Below are positions 34,611-45,373 of a stretch of 64,000 bases of DNA, piece by piece (the stretch's first letter is position 1; every line of letters begins with the position of its first letter). The stretch is from Capnocytophaga sp. ARDL2. GTDB taxonomy: Bacteria > Bacteroidota > Bacteroidia > Flavobacteriales > Flavobacteriaceae. A program made the position numbers and the translations under genes. The DNA lies in contig NZ_CP168034.1 in assembly GCF_041530365.1 (NCBI RefSeq), positions 2,356,001 through 2,420,000 of the forward strand, read 5' to 3'. The notes below the pieces were generated by a model. The model worked only from the letters and a program-made list of their open reading frames with translations, was not told the DNA's origin and searched no databases.

Positions 34611-37211
34611 ATGGCAAAAGAAAAAGCGAAAAAAGAAACCCCTTTGATGCAGCAATACAATCAAATCAAATCGAAATATCCCGATGCTTGTTTGTTGTTT
34701 CGCGTAGGAGATTTTTACGAAACTTTTGGTGATGATGCTGTGCGTACTGCCAAAATCTTGGGGATTACTCTTACCAAAAGAGGTGCAGGTTCGGATAGCG
34801 AAACCGAACTCGCTGGTTTTCCTTACCATTCGCTGAATGTCTATTTGCCAAAATTGGTTCGTGCGGGACTTCGCGTGGCGATTTGCGACCAACTCGAAGA
34901 CCCAAAATCTGTAAAAGGTATTGTAAAAAGAGGCGTTACCGAATTAGTTACTCCCGGGGTTGCTATTAACGACGAAGTACTGCAATCTAAAAGCAATAAC
35001 TTCCTCGCTTCTTTGCACTTTAGTAAAAAACTAATCGGTATTTCTTTTTTGGATATTTCCACTGGGGAATTTTTAACTTCGCAGGGAAATGAGGAATATA
35101 TTGATAAATTACTTCAAAATTTTAAACCAAGCGAAATTCTTATTCAAAAGGGAAACAAACCTCTTTTTGAAAACGCCTTTGGAAAGGATTTTAACTTATT
35201 TTTTCTCGAAGATTGGATTTTCAAGGAAGATTATGCAAATGAAAGTTTACAAAATCACTTCAAAACCAATTCATTAAAAGGTTTTGGAATTGACGATTTA
35301 TCAGAGGGAATCATCGGTTGTGGTGCTATTTTATATTATTTATCAGAAACACAACACAATCGTATTCAACACATTACCAATATTCAACGCATATCAGAAG
35401 AATCGTATGTGTGGATGGATCGCTTTACCATTAGAAACTTAGAATTGTACGCTTCTTCCAACGAAAATGCGGTTACTTTATTGGATGTTATCGACAAAAC
35501 ACTTTCACCAATGGGAGGACGATTGCTCAAACGCTGGTTGGCTTTGCCGTTGAAAGAACGAGATGCTATCAACAAACGCTATGATGTGGTGGAAGAATTT
35601 ATCCAAAATCAAGAGGAATTACAATTTTTCCAACAGCAAATCAAGCGAATTTCTGACTTGGAGCGATTGCTTTCAAAAATGGCTACCAACAAAATTGTTC
35701 CCAGAGAATTTATCATTTTAAAGGAAAGTTTAGATGCCATATTACCTATAAAAGGAAAAGCACTTTCGGCAAAAAACGAGGCTTTGAAAATCATTGGAGA
35801 CAACCTAAACAGCTGTGATTTACTCCGTGAAAAAATTACTCAAACCATAAACGAAGATGCTCCTGTGGCATTGGCAAAAGGAAATGTAATTGCTGCAGGT
35901 ATTAATGCCGAATTGGACGAATTGCGTTCGATTTCTACTTCTGGAAAACGCTATTTAGAGGAAATCGAGGCTCGTGAAAGTGAAAATACAGGCATTCCTT
36001 CGTTGAAAGTGGCTTTCAATAATGTATTTGGATATTATATTGAGGTTCGCAATACGCACAAAGACAAAGTGCCAGAATCGTGGATTCGTAAACAAACTTT
36101 GGTAAGTGCCGAGCGATACATTACCCAAGAACTCAAAGAATACGAAACCAAAATATTAGGTGCGGAAGAACGCATAGCCAAAATCGAAGCCGAATTGTAC
36201 GAAAAATTTGTTGCTTGGTGTTCGCAATATATTCAACCTGTGCAATTAAACGCTCAGTTGATTGCTCAGCTCGATTGTTTGCAATCTTACGCTCAATTGG
36301 CAATAGACAATCAATATGTGCGACCAGAATTGGAAGACAATTTTGTTTTAGATATAAAAAATGGTCGCCACCCTGTGATTGAAAAACAATTGCCCGTAGG
36401 TGTGCCGTACATTGCCAATGATGTTTATCTCGATAACGAAACCCAACAAATCATCATGATTACAGGTCCGAATATGTCGGGTAAATCTGCTATTTTACGT
36501 CAGACAGCATTGATTGTTTTATTGGCTCAAATGGGAAGTTTTGTTCCTGCTGATGCGGTAAGAATGGGTGTTATCGACAAAATTTTTACCCGAGTAGGTG
36601 CTTCGGACAATATCTCTATGGGAGAATCTACTTTTATGGTAGAAATGAACGAAACCGCCTCAATCCTCAACAATTTGACCAACCGTAGTTTGGTACTTTT
36701 AGACGAAATCGGACGCGGAACTTCGACTTACGACGGTATTTCCATCGCTTGGGCAATAGCCGAATACATACACGAACATCCACAAAAAGCAAAAACCCTA
36801 TTTGCTACACATTATCACGAATTGAATGATATGTATCAAAATTTTGCAAGGATAAAAAATTACAATGTATCGGTAAAAGAAACCAAAGATAGCGTATTGT
36901 TTTTAAGGAAATTAGTTCCTGGAGGTAGTGCTCATAGTTTTGGTATTCATGTAGCGAAAATGGCAGGAATGCCACAAATGGTTATCAATAAAGCTCAAAA
37001 AGTTTTGAAAAAATTAGAAAGTACAAGCAAAGCCGAAACTACCCAAGATGCTCTGAATAAAGAAGATGTGCAGTTGAGTTTTTTTCAATTAGACGACCCA
37101 ATTTTAGAAGATATTCGCGAAGAAATCTTACACATAGACATCAACACACTCACACCTGTTGAAGCCTTAATGAAGCTCAATGAGATACAAAAAATGGTGC
37201 GAAAGAAATAA
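34611..37211 (+). CDS. mutS: DNA mismatch repair protein MutS
   Basis: An 866-residue MutS1. The mismatch-reading domain I carries the Phe-X-Glu wedge in [10 protein letters not shown] (about 35-44). Connector, lever and clamp domains follow, then the ATPase domain with Walker [14 protein letters not shown] (about 617-629), the [11 protein letters not shown] motif, Walker [16 protein letters not shown] (about 697-711) and FATHYHEL. The C-terminal helix-turn-helix dimer region is present. Length is typical. It is a single gene with its own -7 box and a strong terminator. No MutL gene is in the window. Confidence 0.98.
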   Translation: MAKEKAKKETPLMQQYNQIKSKYPDACLLFRVGDFYETFGDDAVRTAKILGITLTKRGAGSDSETELAGFPYHSLNVYLPKLVRAGLRVAICDQLEDPKSVKGIVKRGVTELVTPGVAINDEVLQSKSNNFLASLHFSKKLIGISFLDISTGEFLTSQGNEEYIDKLLQNFKPSEILIQKGNKPLFENAFGKDFNLFFLEDWIFKEDYANESLQNHFKTNSLKGFGIDDLSEGIIGCGAILYYLSETQHNRIQHITNIQRISEESYVWMDRFTIRNLELYASSNENAVTLLDVIDKTLSPMGGRLLKRWLALPLKERDAINKRYDVVEEFIQNQEELQFFQQQIKRISDLERLLSKMATNKIVPREFIILKESLDAILPIKGKALSAKNEALKIIGDNLNSCDLLREKITQTINEDAPVALAKGNVIAAGINAELDELRSISTSGKRYLEEIEARESENTGIPSLKVAFNNVFGYYIEVRNTHKDKVPESWIRKQTLVSAERYITQELKEYETKILGAEERIAKIEAELYEKFVAWCSQYIQPVQLNAQLIAQLDCLQSYAQLAIDNQYVRPELEDNFVLDIKNGRHPVIEKQLPVGVPYIANDVYLDNETQQIIMITGPNMSGKSAILRQTALIVLLAQMGSFVPADAVRMGVIDKIFTRVGASDNISMGESTFMVEMNETASILNNLTNRSLVLLDEIGRGTSTYDGISIAWAIAEYIHEHPQKAKTLFATHYHELNDMYQNFARIKNYNVSVKETKDSVLFLRKLVPGGSAHSFGIHVAKMAGMPQMVINKAQKVLKKLESTSKAETTQDALNKEDVQLSFFQLDDPILEDIREEILHIDINTLTPVEALMKLNEIQKMVRKK

Positions 37212-37214
37212 CAA

Positions 37215-37249
37215 AAAATCTCCCTTTGCTCGATGCAAAGGGAGATTTT
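37215..37249. terminator. Bidirectional terminator mutS / panB
   Basis: A 15-bp perfect stem (37215-37229 with 37235-37249; core ATCTCCCTTTGC / GCAAAGGGAGAT) with a TCGAT loop between convergent genes. Confidence 0.9.
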
Positions 37250-37261
37250 GCTTATTGTAGT

Positions 37262-38080
37262 TTAATACCTCTCATTTTCATTTGGAAAATCTTTCGATTT
37301 CACATCCGAAACATATTGACCGATAGCATTGGTCATATCTTCATACAAATTCATATAGCGACGCAAAAATTTAGGACTAAACTCATGCGTCATTCCTATC
37401 ATATCGTGTACAACCAACACCTGACCGTCCACCTCTGCTCCTGCCCCAATTCCGATTACTGGAATCGAAACTTCTTTGGCAACTCTTTCGGCTAATTTTG
37501 CTGGTATTTTTTCCAAAACCAAAGCAAAACAACCTATTCTTTCCAACATTTTGGCGTCTTCCAATAGTTTTGCAGCTTCTGCATCTTCTTTGGCACGCAC
37601 GGTGTAAGTTCCAAATTTGTAAATCGATTGTGGTGTCAATCCCAAATGCCCCATTACTGGAATCCCTGCTTCCAAAATACGCTTGATTCCTTCTTTGATT
37701 TCTTTACCACCTTCGAGTTTTACCGCATGTCCTCCACTCTCTTTCATAATACGAATGGCAGAGTTCAACGCCTTTTTCGGGTCGGATTGATAGGTTCCAA
37801 AAGGTAAATCTACCACCACCAACGCTCGTTGAACGCCACGCACTACACAAGATGCGTGATAAATCATTTGGTCTAAGGTAATAGGTAAAGTCGTTTCGTG
37901 TCCTGCCATAACATTACTTGCAGAATCACCTACCAAAATTACATCTACACCAGCCGAATCTACAATTTTTGCCATTGTATAATCGTAAGCTGTAAGCATA
38001 GATATTTTCTCTCCGTTTTGCTTCATATCAAACAGAGATTTCGTTGTTACTTTCTTATAATCTTTTTTTGCTACTGACAT
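37262..38080 (-). CDS. panB: 3-methyl-2-oxobutanoate hydroxymethyltransferase
   Basis: A 272-residue TIM-barrel enzyme making ketopantoate, the first committed step to pantothenate and CoA. Family motifs: [17 protein letters not shown] (about 27-43), [24 protein letters not shown] (about 44-67, magnesium and substrate contacts), [13 protein letters not shown] (about 143-155) and the catalytic [16 protein letters not shown] (about 202-217). Length matches the family. It stands alone, convergent with mutS; panC and panD are not in the window. Confidence 0.97.
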   Translation of the reverse strand: MSVAKKDYKKVTTKSLFDMKQNGEKISMLTAYDYTMAKIVDSAGVDVILVGDSASNVMAGHETTLPITLDQMIYHASCVVRGVQRALVVVDLPFGTYQSDPKKALNSAIRIMKESGGHAVKLEGGKEIKEGIKRILEAGIPVMGHLGLTPQSIYKFGTYTVRAKEDAEAAKLLEDAKMLERIGCFALVLEKIPAKLAERVAKEVSIPVIGIGAGAEVDGQVLVVHDMIGMTHEFSPKFLRRYMNLYEDMTNAIGQYVSDVKSKDFPNENERY

Positions 38081-38194
38081 TTTTCACTGTATATATGAAA
38101 GTATAATGTATTATTGCTTTATTTATTGTAAAAATGTTTCATTTTCATTTAAATTGACAATTTACAGTTCTACAATATACATTATACAAAAAAA

Positions 38195-39616
38195 CTAACA
38201 ATCCGCCATATTCACGGCTACTGCCAACCCTCCTTCTGAGGTTTCTTTGTATTTATTATTCATATCCAATGCGGTTTGCCACATCGTATGAATTACTTTA
38301 TCCAATGGCACTTTGGCATTTTTCGGGTCTGAATCCAATGCCAATTCTGCTGCGTTGATTGCCTTGATGGCTCCCATCGTATTGCGTTCGATACATGGTA
38401 TTTGCACCAAACCACCGATTGGGTCGCAAGTCAATCCCAAGTGATGTTCCATAGCGATTTCTGCCGCCATCAACACCTGCTCTGGAGTTCCGCCCATCAA
38501 TTCGCACAAGGCTCCGGCTGCCATTGCAGACGAAACACCAATTTCTGCCTGACATCCACCCATTGCTGCCGATATCGTTGCTCCTTTTTTGAAAATACTG
38601 CCGATTTCTCCTGCTACTTTCAAAAATTGTTGAATTTCTTTATCTCCTGCTTTGTGGTTTTCTATGACCATATAATACATCAAAACCGCTGGTATTACTC
38701 CCGAGCTTCCATTGGTTGGTGCTGTAACCACTCGACCCAACGAAGCATTTACCTCATTGACAGCCAATGCAAAACAACTTACCCATTTCAATATTTGTCG
38801 GAAATAAACTTTGGTTTTTCGTATGGTTTGCAACCATTCCTGAGGATTTTTATAAGGAAAATCGCCTTTTAGTTTTTGATACATATCAAAGGCTCTGCGA
38901 CGTACATTCAACCCTCCTGGCAATATTCCTTCAGTATGACAACCGATATAAATACATTCGAGCATCGTGTTCCAAATTCGCATCAATTCTCTTTCCACTT
39001 CTTCTTCAGTGCGGATAGAAGTTTCATTGATATGCACAATTTCAGAAATACTCTTTCCTAAATCATTGCAATGTTTCAACAATTGATCGGCTGTTTCTAC
39101 TGGATAGGGAAATGATTTTTTATCTTCAGTAGTCAACTCTTGAGTAGAAGTTTCCTCTTTTACCACAAATCCTCCACCGATTGAATAAAAAGTAGAAGTA
39201 TAAATTCCTTCCGAATGTTTGGCATTGAATGTCAAACCATTGGCATGAAAAGGCAAAAAGTTTTTATGAAAAACAATATCTTTTTCAGGAGAAAATTCGA
39301 TTGGAAATTGATTATTGAGCTGTAATTGTTGGGTTTTATTGATTTTTTTTACAATTCCTTGAATGTCTTCCACAGGCACATATTCTGGATCCGCACCGCT
39401 CAACCCAAGCATTACTGCCAAATCGGTTGCGTGACCTACTCCTGTCAATGACAGCGAACCGTACAAATCTACCGAAACATACGTAGTCTTTTCCAACAAT
39501 TGCAAGGATTGTAACTCTTTGATAAAAGATTCCGCAGCTCTCCATGGTCCTAAAGTGTGCGAACTCGATGGTCCTACACCTATTTTCAACATATCAAAAA
39601 CCGAAATACATTCCAT
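38195..39616 (-). CDS. sdaA: L-serine ammonia-lyase (iron-sulfur, single chain)
   Basis: A 473-residue enzyme converting L-serine to pyruvate and ammonia with a [4Fe-4S] cluster. The beta-domain start [20 protein letters not shown] and the alpha-domain motifs are clear: [30 protein letters not shown] and [18 protein letters not shown], whose cysteines are the cluster ligands. The ATG at 39616 (MECISVFDM) is chosen: the longer frame to 39685 adds 23 residues unlike the family and overlaps the end of the next gene upstream. Both domains are fused in one chain, as in Gram-negative bacteria. Confidence 0.95.
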   Translation of the reverse strand: MECISVFDMLKIGVGPSSSHTLGPWRAAESFIKELQSLQLLEKTTYVSVDLYGSLSLTGVGHATDLAVMLGLSGADPEYVPVEDIQGIVKKINKTQQLQLNNQFPIEFSPEKDIVFHKNFLPFHANGLTFNAKHSEGIYTSTFYSIGGGFVVKEETSTQELTTEDKKSFPYPVETADQLLKHCNDLGKSISEIVHINETSIRTEEEVERELMRIWNTMLECIYIGCHTEGILPGGLNVRRRAFDMYQKLKGDFPYKNPQEWLQTIRKTKVYFRQILKWVSCFALAVNEVNASLGRVVTAPTNGSSGVIPAVLMYYMVIENHKAGDKEIQQFLKVAGEIGSIFKKGATISAAMGGCQAEIGVSSAMAAGALCELMGGTPEQVLMAAEIAMEHHLGLTCDPIGGLVQIPCIERNTMGAIKAINAAELALDSDPKNAKVPLDKVIHTMWQTALDMNNKYKETSEGGLAVAVNMADC

Positions 39617-39639
39617 GATTTTTCTATAATAAATTTTTC

Positions 39640-40200
39640 CTATAAAATACTCCCTATAAAATTGTCTTTTTTCAATGTACGCCAAACTTCGATATTACTA
39701 ATGTATTTATCTTTATACGGTAAACTCTTGCAATTGAGTTGGATTTTTTCCACTTTGTTCAAATCCACCAAAAAATAGTTATCCTCCCAAAAATAGCAAT
39801 ACAAAGGGGCAACATCTGGATATATTGAGATAAATTTTCCAAAAACTTTCACTCGCCCTTTTACCTCTTGTTTATGCAATACTTCAAACGATTTTTTTTC
39901 GTAATAAGTAGTTACCACGGTCAAAGTTTTGCCGGATTTTGATTGAACTTCTTTGTAAGATTTCAAATAAAAATCCGTGGTTAGCTTTTGGTTTACATAC
40001 TTAGTAGCAGGTTCAAATTCAAAGACAAACAACTTGTCTTTCGATTTGTCCCACTTGATAATATCTTTAGACAACAACAAAATATGATTGATATTATTGT
40101 AGAAATTATAGACTACCAATACCTCATAATAATTGATTTTTTTGTCGTCTCGATAATACGCCTTATGCGTAATTTTTTCAATTGTTCCTGTTATAATCAT
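39640..40200 (-). CDS. Hypothetical protein, 186 residues
   Basis: A soluble protein without signal peptide or membrane segment, rich in Lys, Tyr and Val with a pattern of alternating beta strands (for example YYEVLVVYNFYNNINHILLL near 24-43 and TLTVVTTYYEKKSFEVL near 92-108), suggesting a beta-sandwich or barrel. No catalytic motif is visible. It ends 23 bases before the corrected sdaA start and lies 171 bases after hutH on the same strand. It appears to be a real gene from codon use and an uninterrupted frame; I do not recognise the family. Confidence 0.6.
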   Translation of the reverse strand: MIITGTIEKITHKAYYRDDKKINYYEVLVVYNFYNNINHILLLSKDIIKWDKSKDKLFVFEFEPATKYVNQKLTTDFYLKSYKEVQSKSGKTLTVVTTYYEKKSFEVLHKQEVKGRVKVFGKFISIYPDVAPLYCYFWEDNYFLVDLNKVEKIQLNCKSLPYKDKYISNIEVWRTLKKDNFIGSIL

Positions 40201-40324
40201 TACTTATAATTGATGCAGTTTTAATACATCAGTTTGGCAAATATAGTGATAAAGAATGGTATTTTTCTTTCTAAAGCCTATAGATTTATTTTTTTTCAAA
40301 CTTTACTTTCTTAGACAAACAAAA

Positions 40325-40352
40325 AAGCCATTTGTACTTGCCAAATGACTTT
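40325..40352 (-). terminator. Probable terminator of hutH
   Basis: A near-perfect 9-bp stem (AGCCATTTG with CAAATGACT, one C-A mismatch) followed on the minus strand by a T run, just after the hutH stop. Confidence 0.6.
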
Positions 40353-40371
40353 CTTATTTTTCTTATTTTTC

Positions 40372-41868
40372 CTATTCTTCTACTTCCACAGTCAAACTTT
40401 CTATAAAAGCAATGGTTTTTTCTAAATCATAATGCAATACTCTATCTTCTTGTACCATTTGTACTTCCTCTCGGTAATTTTTCACGAAATTTTCGATAAA
40501 TTCACTAGATTTCAATGGTCTTCTAAATTCTAATGCCTGAGTTGCATTAAACAATTCGATTGCTAAAATTCTCGTAAGATTATCTACAATTCGCAAAGTT
40601 TTTGTAGCCGCATTGGCTCCCATCGACACATGGTCTTCTTGTCCGTTACTCGATACAATACTGTCTATCGATGCAGGTACTGCCAATTGCTTGTTTTGAC
40701 TCACAATACTTGCCGCAGTATATTGCGGAATCATAAATCCTGAATTCAAGCCTGGATTGGATACCAAAAACGCGGGTAAGCCTCTCAATCCTGAAATCAA
40801 TTGGTAAGTTCTTCGCTCCGAAATATTTCCTAATTCTGCCAAGGCTATTCCTAAGAAATCTAAGGCTAGTGCCAAAGGTTGCCCATGGAAATTTCCTCCT
40901 GAAACAATCAAATCCTCATCAATAAAGATATTGGGGTTATCGGTTACAGAATTGATTTCGGTTTCGATTACTTGGACCGCATAACGAATCGCATCTTTCG
41001 ATGCTCCATGTACTTGTGGAATACAACGAAATGAATAAGGATCTTGTACATTTTCTTTAGGTTGAGCAATCAATTCGCTTCCTTCCAACAACTCGGTAAT
41101 ATATGCTGCTGTTTCGACTTGCCCTTGATGAGGACGTACATCGTGAATCAAATGATTGAATGGATCGATGCGTCCGTCAAACCCCTCCAATGAAACCACT
41201 GAAATAATATCAGCCAAAATACTCAATTTCAGAGATTTCATCAAGTTATAACAACCGTACGCACTCATAAATTGAGTTCCATTGAGCAACGCCAAGCCTT
41301 CTTTCGATTTTAATTGTATCGGTTCCCAACCTTTTTGTTCCAACACTTTCTCAGACGGCTGACGGTAGCCATTGTAATACACTTCGCCCTCGCCAATCAA
41401 CGGCAAACACAAATGAGCCAACGGAGCCAAATCTCCCGATGCACCCAATGAACCCTGGGTATAAACCACAGGGTAAATTTCTTCATTGAAAAAATCTATC
41501 AATCGTTGAACGGTTTCCAATTGCACCCCCGAATTTCCATAACTCAACGACTGAATTTTCAAAAACAACATAATACGAACAACCTCTTCTGGCACTTCCT
41601 CTCCCAATCCACAAGCGTGAGATTTCATCAAGTTTTCTTGCAAGGTAGTCAATTCTTTATCGTCGATTTTTACATTACAAAGAGAACCAAAACCTGTATT
41701 AATTCCATAAATCGGCGTTTTTTGCGATTCCATACGAGTGTCTAAATACTCTCTACACTTCAATATATTCTGTTTCGACTCCTCTGACAAACCCAATTTA
41801 TACTTCTCAAATACAATGCGTTGTACATCCTGAATAGACAAACGCTCTGAACTAATATAGTATATCAT
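40372..41868 (-). CDS. hutH: Histidine ammonia-lyase
   Basis: A 498-residue enzyme deaminating L-histidine to urocanate. The self-made MIO cofactor comes from Ala143-Ser144-Gly145 in GSLGASGDLAPL. Other landmarks are the Tyr loop in TPIYGINTGFGSL (about 50-62), GNFHGQPLALALDFLG (about 322-337) and the Gln/Glu-rich QEDHVSMGANAA (about 408-419). The family includes tyrosine and phenylalanine lyases, but the active-site pattern and length fit histidine. No hutU, hutI or hutG lies beside it, so the rest of the pathway, if present, is elsewhere. Confidence 0.93.
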   Translation of the reverse strand: MIYYISSERLSIQDVQRIVFEKYKLGLSEESKQNILKCREYLDTRMESQKTPIYGINTGFGSLCNVKIDDKELTTLQENLMKSHACGLGEEVPEEVVRIMLFLKIQSLSYGNSGVQLETVQRLIDFFNEEIYPVVYTQGSLGASGDLAPLAHLCLPLIGEGEVYYNGYRQPSEKVLEQKGWEPIQLKSKEGLALLNGTQFMSAYGCYNLMKSLKLSILADIISVVSLEGFDGRIDPFNHLIHDVRPHQGQVETAAYITELLEGSELIAQPKENVQDPYSFRCIPQVHGASKDAIRYAVQVIETEINSVTDNPNIFIDEDLIVSGGNFHGQPLALALDFLGIALAELGNISERRTYQLISGLRGLPAFLVSNPGLNSGFMIPQYTAASIVSQNKQLAVPASIDSIVSSNGQEDHVSMGANAATKTLRIVDNLTRILAIELFNATQALEFRRPLKSSEFIENFVKNYREEVQMVQEDRVLHYDLEKTIAFIESLTVEVEE

Positions 41869-42070
41869 ACCCTTAATTTTATTATGATTTTTTTTAAAAC
41901 ACGAAGTTACTATTTGTAAATGAAATTTGAAAATAAATAATTGATAAGTTTTTACAATTATATAAAAGAAAGCTTTAGAAAATAAACTTCAACAAGCAAT
42001 TAGAGAAAACCGATCTCCCTTCTAAATTAACTATAATTTTCACACTGCTAAAAAATAAATATAATTTTCT

Positions 42071-42102
42071 TTTGTTTTTTTGATTGAGAACCTCTACCTT
42101 TG
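42071..42102 (+). promoter_or_regulatory. Flavobacterial promoter of the 42130 lipoprotein
   Basis: TTTG (42071-42074), 20 bases, then TACCTTTG (42095-42102): a consensus match, 27 bases before the ATG. Confidence 0.65.
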
Positions 42103-42129
42103 ATCATGTTTTAACTATATATTTTTTTT

Positions 42130-42765
42130 ATGAAAAAAGGAGTTGTTTTTGGAATAGCATTGGCTACTGTTTTAGGAAGTATAATCTCTTGCAACAAAGT
42201 AAAGGAGATGAAAAATGCGGTAACACAAGCCGCTGAAGCTGCAAAAGGTGTAGAAGACATTGAATTTCAGATGTTCTCTAAACCAGAAGAAGTGCAAAAA
42301 TGGTACAATCTTGTCATAGAAAAGGCAGGAGCAGAAAACGCTAAAGTGATGGATGAAGTAAAATTTACCATTAATGGGTCTTCTCCAGAAGGAAGTGATA
42401 AATACTACCTTCTTACACAGATTGTTTATCAGGATAATGTGGATAAAAGGAGAGTACAAGAAATTCTTTATCACGGACTAATAGGAGGTTGGCAACCAGC
42501 AGAAACAAAGGAAATAAATGTGATAGGGATAGGAGCCGAAAATTTCCGATTAGAAGACGAATTATTTGATTTTACAAAGTTAACTTCAGAAATACTCAAT
42601 AAGGCTGTTGCTGATGCTTGGACAAAATATAAAGATGATCAAAAGTATGAAGAACAGTACATTAGAAGTATTGAAGTAAGAAAAGGGGAAATAGAAATTG
42701 TAGTTAAAGGAAAAATAAAAGCCAACGGCGTAGAGAAAATAGAGATTTTTAGAACTTCGTGGTAA
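42130..42765 (+). CDS. Hypothetical lipoprotein, 211 residues
   Basis: The N-terminus MKKGVVFGIALATVLGSIISC is a lipoprotein signal with lipobox IIS-C (cysteine 21). A short Lys/Ala-rich helix (about 22-45) is followed by a mixed alpha/beta domain with VDEVKFTINGSSP-like strands, a long strand pair (YYLLTQIVYQD) and a Lys-rich C-terminal hairpin (IRSIEVRKGEIEIVVKGKIKANGVEKIEIF). No enzyme motif is seen. A consensus promoter precedes it and a 14-bp-stem terminator follows, so it is its own transcription unit and probably a real, expressed protein of unknown role. Confidence 0.75.
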   Translation: MKKGVVFGIALATVLGSIISCNKVKEMKNAVTQAAEAAKGVEDIEFQMFSKPEEVQKWYNLVIEKAGAENAKVMDEVKFTINGSSPEGSDKYYLLTQIVYQDNVDKRRVQEILYHGLIGGWQPAETKEINVIGIGAENFRLEDELFDFTKLTSEILNKAVADAWTKYKDDQKYEEQYIRSIEVRKGEIEIVVKGKIKANGVEKIEIFRTSW

Positions 42766-42780
42766 TTTTCTTATTTAACA

Positions 42781-42818
42781 ATAATAAAGAGCAAGTTTTT
42801 TTATTTGCTCTTTATTAT
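42781..42818 (+). terminator. Terminator of the 42130 lipoprotein gene
   Basis: A 14-bp perfect stem ATAATAAAGAGCAA / TTGCTCTTTATTAT (42781-42794 with 42805-42818), starting 15 bases after the stop codon. The rest of the gap to 43054 shows nothing further. Confidence 0.8.
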
Positions 42819-43053
42819 GATATTTTTTTATTATTTCAATTAACAACGATAGAAAATCAACACCATTTTTTCTAAATTTCAATGAAGAACCTCCTCATTA
42901 TGCATTATGGAGTAACACAAAAAACACATTTTACTAAAAATCAAAATATTTATTATAATTTAAAACAAACAAGGACAAATATGGTAAGAATAGATCATAT
43001 TAGAAATTTTTGTCATCTTTGCAAATATAGAATCCAATACTAATTGTTGATTT

Positions 43054-43905
43054 TTATAAAAAAACTTTCTTCAAAATCTTCCTCCAACGATACTTTCGTA
43101 CAAAATGTTCTTGTTCTTTGTTTACCAATTTCTTCACACCTTTTTTTGGAGCATTGATATAACCAATCGCATAATCAACAAACAGCAAAGGGCGTTTTTT
43201 TCGTATTGCCAATTTCATTCCGGCAATGGTAGTCAAAAGCAACCCATACCCCAAAGCATAAAAGGCCTCTCCTTGTTTATACCTTACCGTCTTATTGTAA
43301 CTTGCACCTGTAGGTTTTAGGTGTTTTACATGTAGATTTGAAAGTGTTTTTACTTCCCAACCATAGTATTTTGCCAACAATTCATCAACTGTATCCCACC
43401 CCATCGCTGCTTTCACCCCTCCTATTTGTCGAAAGCATTTTTTAGAGTAAACTTTAAAAGCTCCACGCACATGATCATCATCGGTCAATCGTTCTTTGAC
43501 CCATTGTTGGTCTTTTTCTATATAGGCAAAACCACCAGCCAATCCCAATTGTGGATTAGATGCAAAAGCCTTTTCTATTTCTTCAAAATAAGTAACTGGA
43601 AAAATCAAATCTGCATCTATTTTTCCAATCAAATCGTACGAATCATCGACTTTTGACAGCCCATATTGAAACGCACGAATAACTTTACTTCCAGGCAAAT
43701 GTAGAGCTTCGGATGTATGACGATAATATTTGATAAAAGGATATTTTTCAGCGTATTTCTTAGCAATCTCAGACGTTTTATCAGTCGAATTGTCATCAAC
43801 GATTACAATTTTATCTGGTACTTTGGTCTGATTGAGTATCGAATCCAAGGTTTGAGACAAAAATTGTTCTTCGTTATAAGCTGGTAGTATGGTGTATAAT
43901 TTCAT
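43054..43905 (-). CDS. Family 2 glycosyltransferase
   Basis: A 283-residue GT-A fold enzyme. The start LYTILPAYNEEQFLSQTLDSILNQT with VDDNSTDKTSEIA (about 35-47) is the nucleotide-sugar binding half; the metal-binding acidic motif is KIDADL (about 94-99), and GWDTVDELLAKYYGW (about 169-183) matches the acceptor-side ED-like region. A hydrophobic stretch near 220-240 may touch the membrane. It follows the flippase gene with a one-base TAATG overlap, so it probably acts in making the same surface glycan or glycolipid. Donor and acceptor are unknown. Confidence 0.9.
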   Translation of the reverse strand: MKLYTILPAYNEEQFLSQTLDSILNQTKVPDKIVIVDDNSTDKTSEIAKKYAEKYPFIKYYRHTSEALHLPGSKVIRAFQYGLSKVDDSYDLIGKIDADLIFPVTYFEEIEKAFASNPQLGLAGGFAYIEKDQQWVKERLTDDDHVRGAFKVYSKKCFRQIGGVKAAMGWDTVDELLAKYYGWEVKTLSNLHVKHLKPTGASYNKTVRYKQGEAFYALGYGLLLTTIAGMKLAIRKKRPLLFVDYAIGYINAPKKGVKKLVNKEQEHFVRKYRWRKILKKVFL

Positions 43906-45362
43906 TATTTTTTCAAAAATTTATCAACCAAATTAGTAAAAAACGGAATGTGATTTTTTCGATAAACCCACAAACAGTACAAACTTACAAACAGTGCAAT
44001 TTTCAATACAAATCCAAAACGATACACATCTAAAAAATGTAGTTTCCCAAACAATACAATACAAGCAAATGCCATCACCGCCAACCAAAAATAACTATCA
44101 GAAAAGGGATGTATATTCCACTTTTTGTATATGTAATACATTTTTATTGCGTTGTATAGCGTCATAGAAATCAAGGTGGAAATGGCTACTCCTATGATTC
44201 CCCAATTGGTAGATGTCAACAAAATATAATTGAGTGATACATTGCTAATAGCTAATAAGAATATCAAATAAAGGTTGAATGAAAATTTATTGGAAAAAGC
44301 AATAATTTCTGTGTTAAAGCCCGTTGCCATATTCAGTAAAACACTTCCTCCCAAAAGGTAAATAATCCAAATAGAATTTTGCAATTGATCTGCTGTAGGC
44401 AATTGCTCAAAAAACGATTGTATTCCGATAATCAAACTTCCAAAAAACAATATGCCTACAAAAAACAATCCTTTGGCTACTTCCTTATAATCACTTTCCA
44501 ATTTTCCCCATTGATTATTTTTGATATATTCAGAAATTTTTGGACTATACAGGGTAAAAATCCCAGTGGCAGGTATCATCAAAACATTGGCAATATTTAC
44601 TCCCAAACGATATTCTCCATTGGCAGTATTAGTCAAAAATTCCGGAATCATCACCGAATCGATGCGAAAAGCAAAAAATGCCCCCAAACTTGCACTCAAT
44701 GCATACAGACTATAGACATAATAGTGCTTTTTGTCTATTTTTTGAAACAAATCGTTGTATTTTGTAGTAAAAATGGGCGAAAATTGTCTGAAAGTGTATT
44801 TCAAAACAATCAACATAGCAATCGACATACAACCAACAAACACCCCCAATGAACTCTCATAAGATATCCCGACAAACAACCCCAATGCAAACACCACAGG
44901 TAAAATGATTTTTGGGACAATTTTTTCAATAGCGGTAGGAAAGGCAATTTTTTGCAACAAAGACAATTGTTTTTTCGACAAATCGATGTATGCCAACGTG
45001 ACGGCAAGCACCACTCCATAAAAGTAATACTGCCAATTTTCAAACCATTGCAATTGATAAAAAACACCGACCACAACGCCTACCAACAATGCAAAAACAG
45101 CAATGGACAACAAACTGTAACTAAACAATTTTCGCTGAAAAACCTCAGACAATTGCGGTTGAAAATTGACCAATGCCATCGAAGTTCCCATCATCATTAC
45201 AGGATATAAAATCTGAGCAAAACCCTCTACAAAACTAAAAATCCCCAGCAAATACTTGTCTTGAGGATAGATAAACAGTGTAGAAAACATACCCAAAAAC
45301 ACCCCTACATAATTGATAAGGGTGTAACTAATGGCTTGTATGGATAGATTATTAGATTTCAA
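43905..45362 (-). CDS. Polysaccharide flippase (Wzx/MviN-like, MOP superfamily)
   Basis: A 485-residue protein with about twelve to fourteen membrane helices from start to end and short polar loops, as in lipid-linked oligosaccharide flippases. The first helices contain YTLINYVGVFLGMFSTLFIYP, a typical start for this family. It lies between lpxK and a glycosyltransferase in one minus-strand run, a context suggesting envelope glycan export. The transported lipid-linked sugar cannot be inferred. Confidence 0.85.
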   Translation of the reverse strand: MKSNNLSIQAISYTLINYVGVFLGMFSTLFIYPQDKYLLGIFSFVEGFAQILYPVMMMGTSMALVNFQPQLSEVFQRKLFSYSLLSIAVFALLVGVVVGVFYQLQWFENWQYYFYGVVLAVTLAYIDLSKKQLSLLQKIAFPTAIEKIVPKIILPVVFALGLFVGISYESSLGVFVGCMSIAMLIVLKYTFRQFSPIFTTKYNDLFQKIDKKHYYVYSLYALSASLGAFFAFRIDSVMIPEFLTNTANGEYRLGVNIANVLMIPATGIFTLYSPKISEYIKNNQWGKLESDYKEVAKGLFFVGILFFGSLIIGIQSFFEQLPTADQLQNSIWIIYLLGGSVLLNMATGFNTEIIAFSNKFSFNLYLIFLLAISNVSLNYILLTSTNWGIIGVAISTLISMTLYNAIKMYYIYKKWNIHPFSDSYFWLAVMAFACIVLFGKLHFLDVYRFGFVLKIALFVSLYCLWVYRKNHIPFFTNLVDKFLKK

Positions 45363-45373
45363 TGATTTTACAA

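Noticed and set aside
39617..39685. N-terminal extension of sdaA
   Set aside because: The 23 extra residues are not seen in the family and overlap the end of the 39640-40200 gene; the ATG at 39616 gives a normal start.
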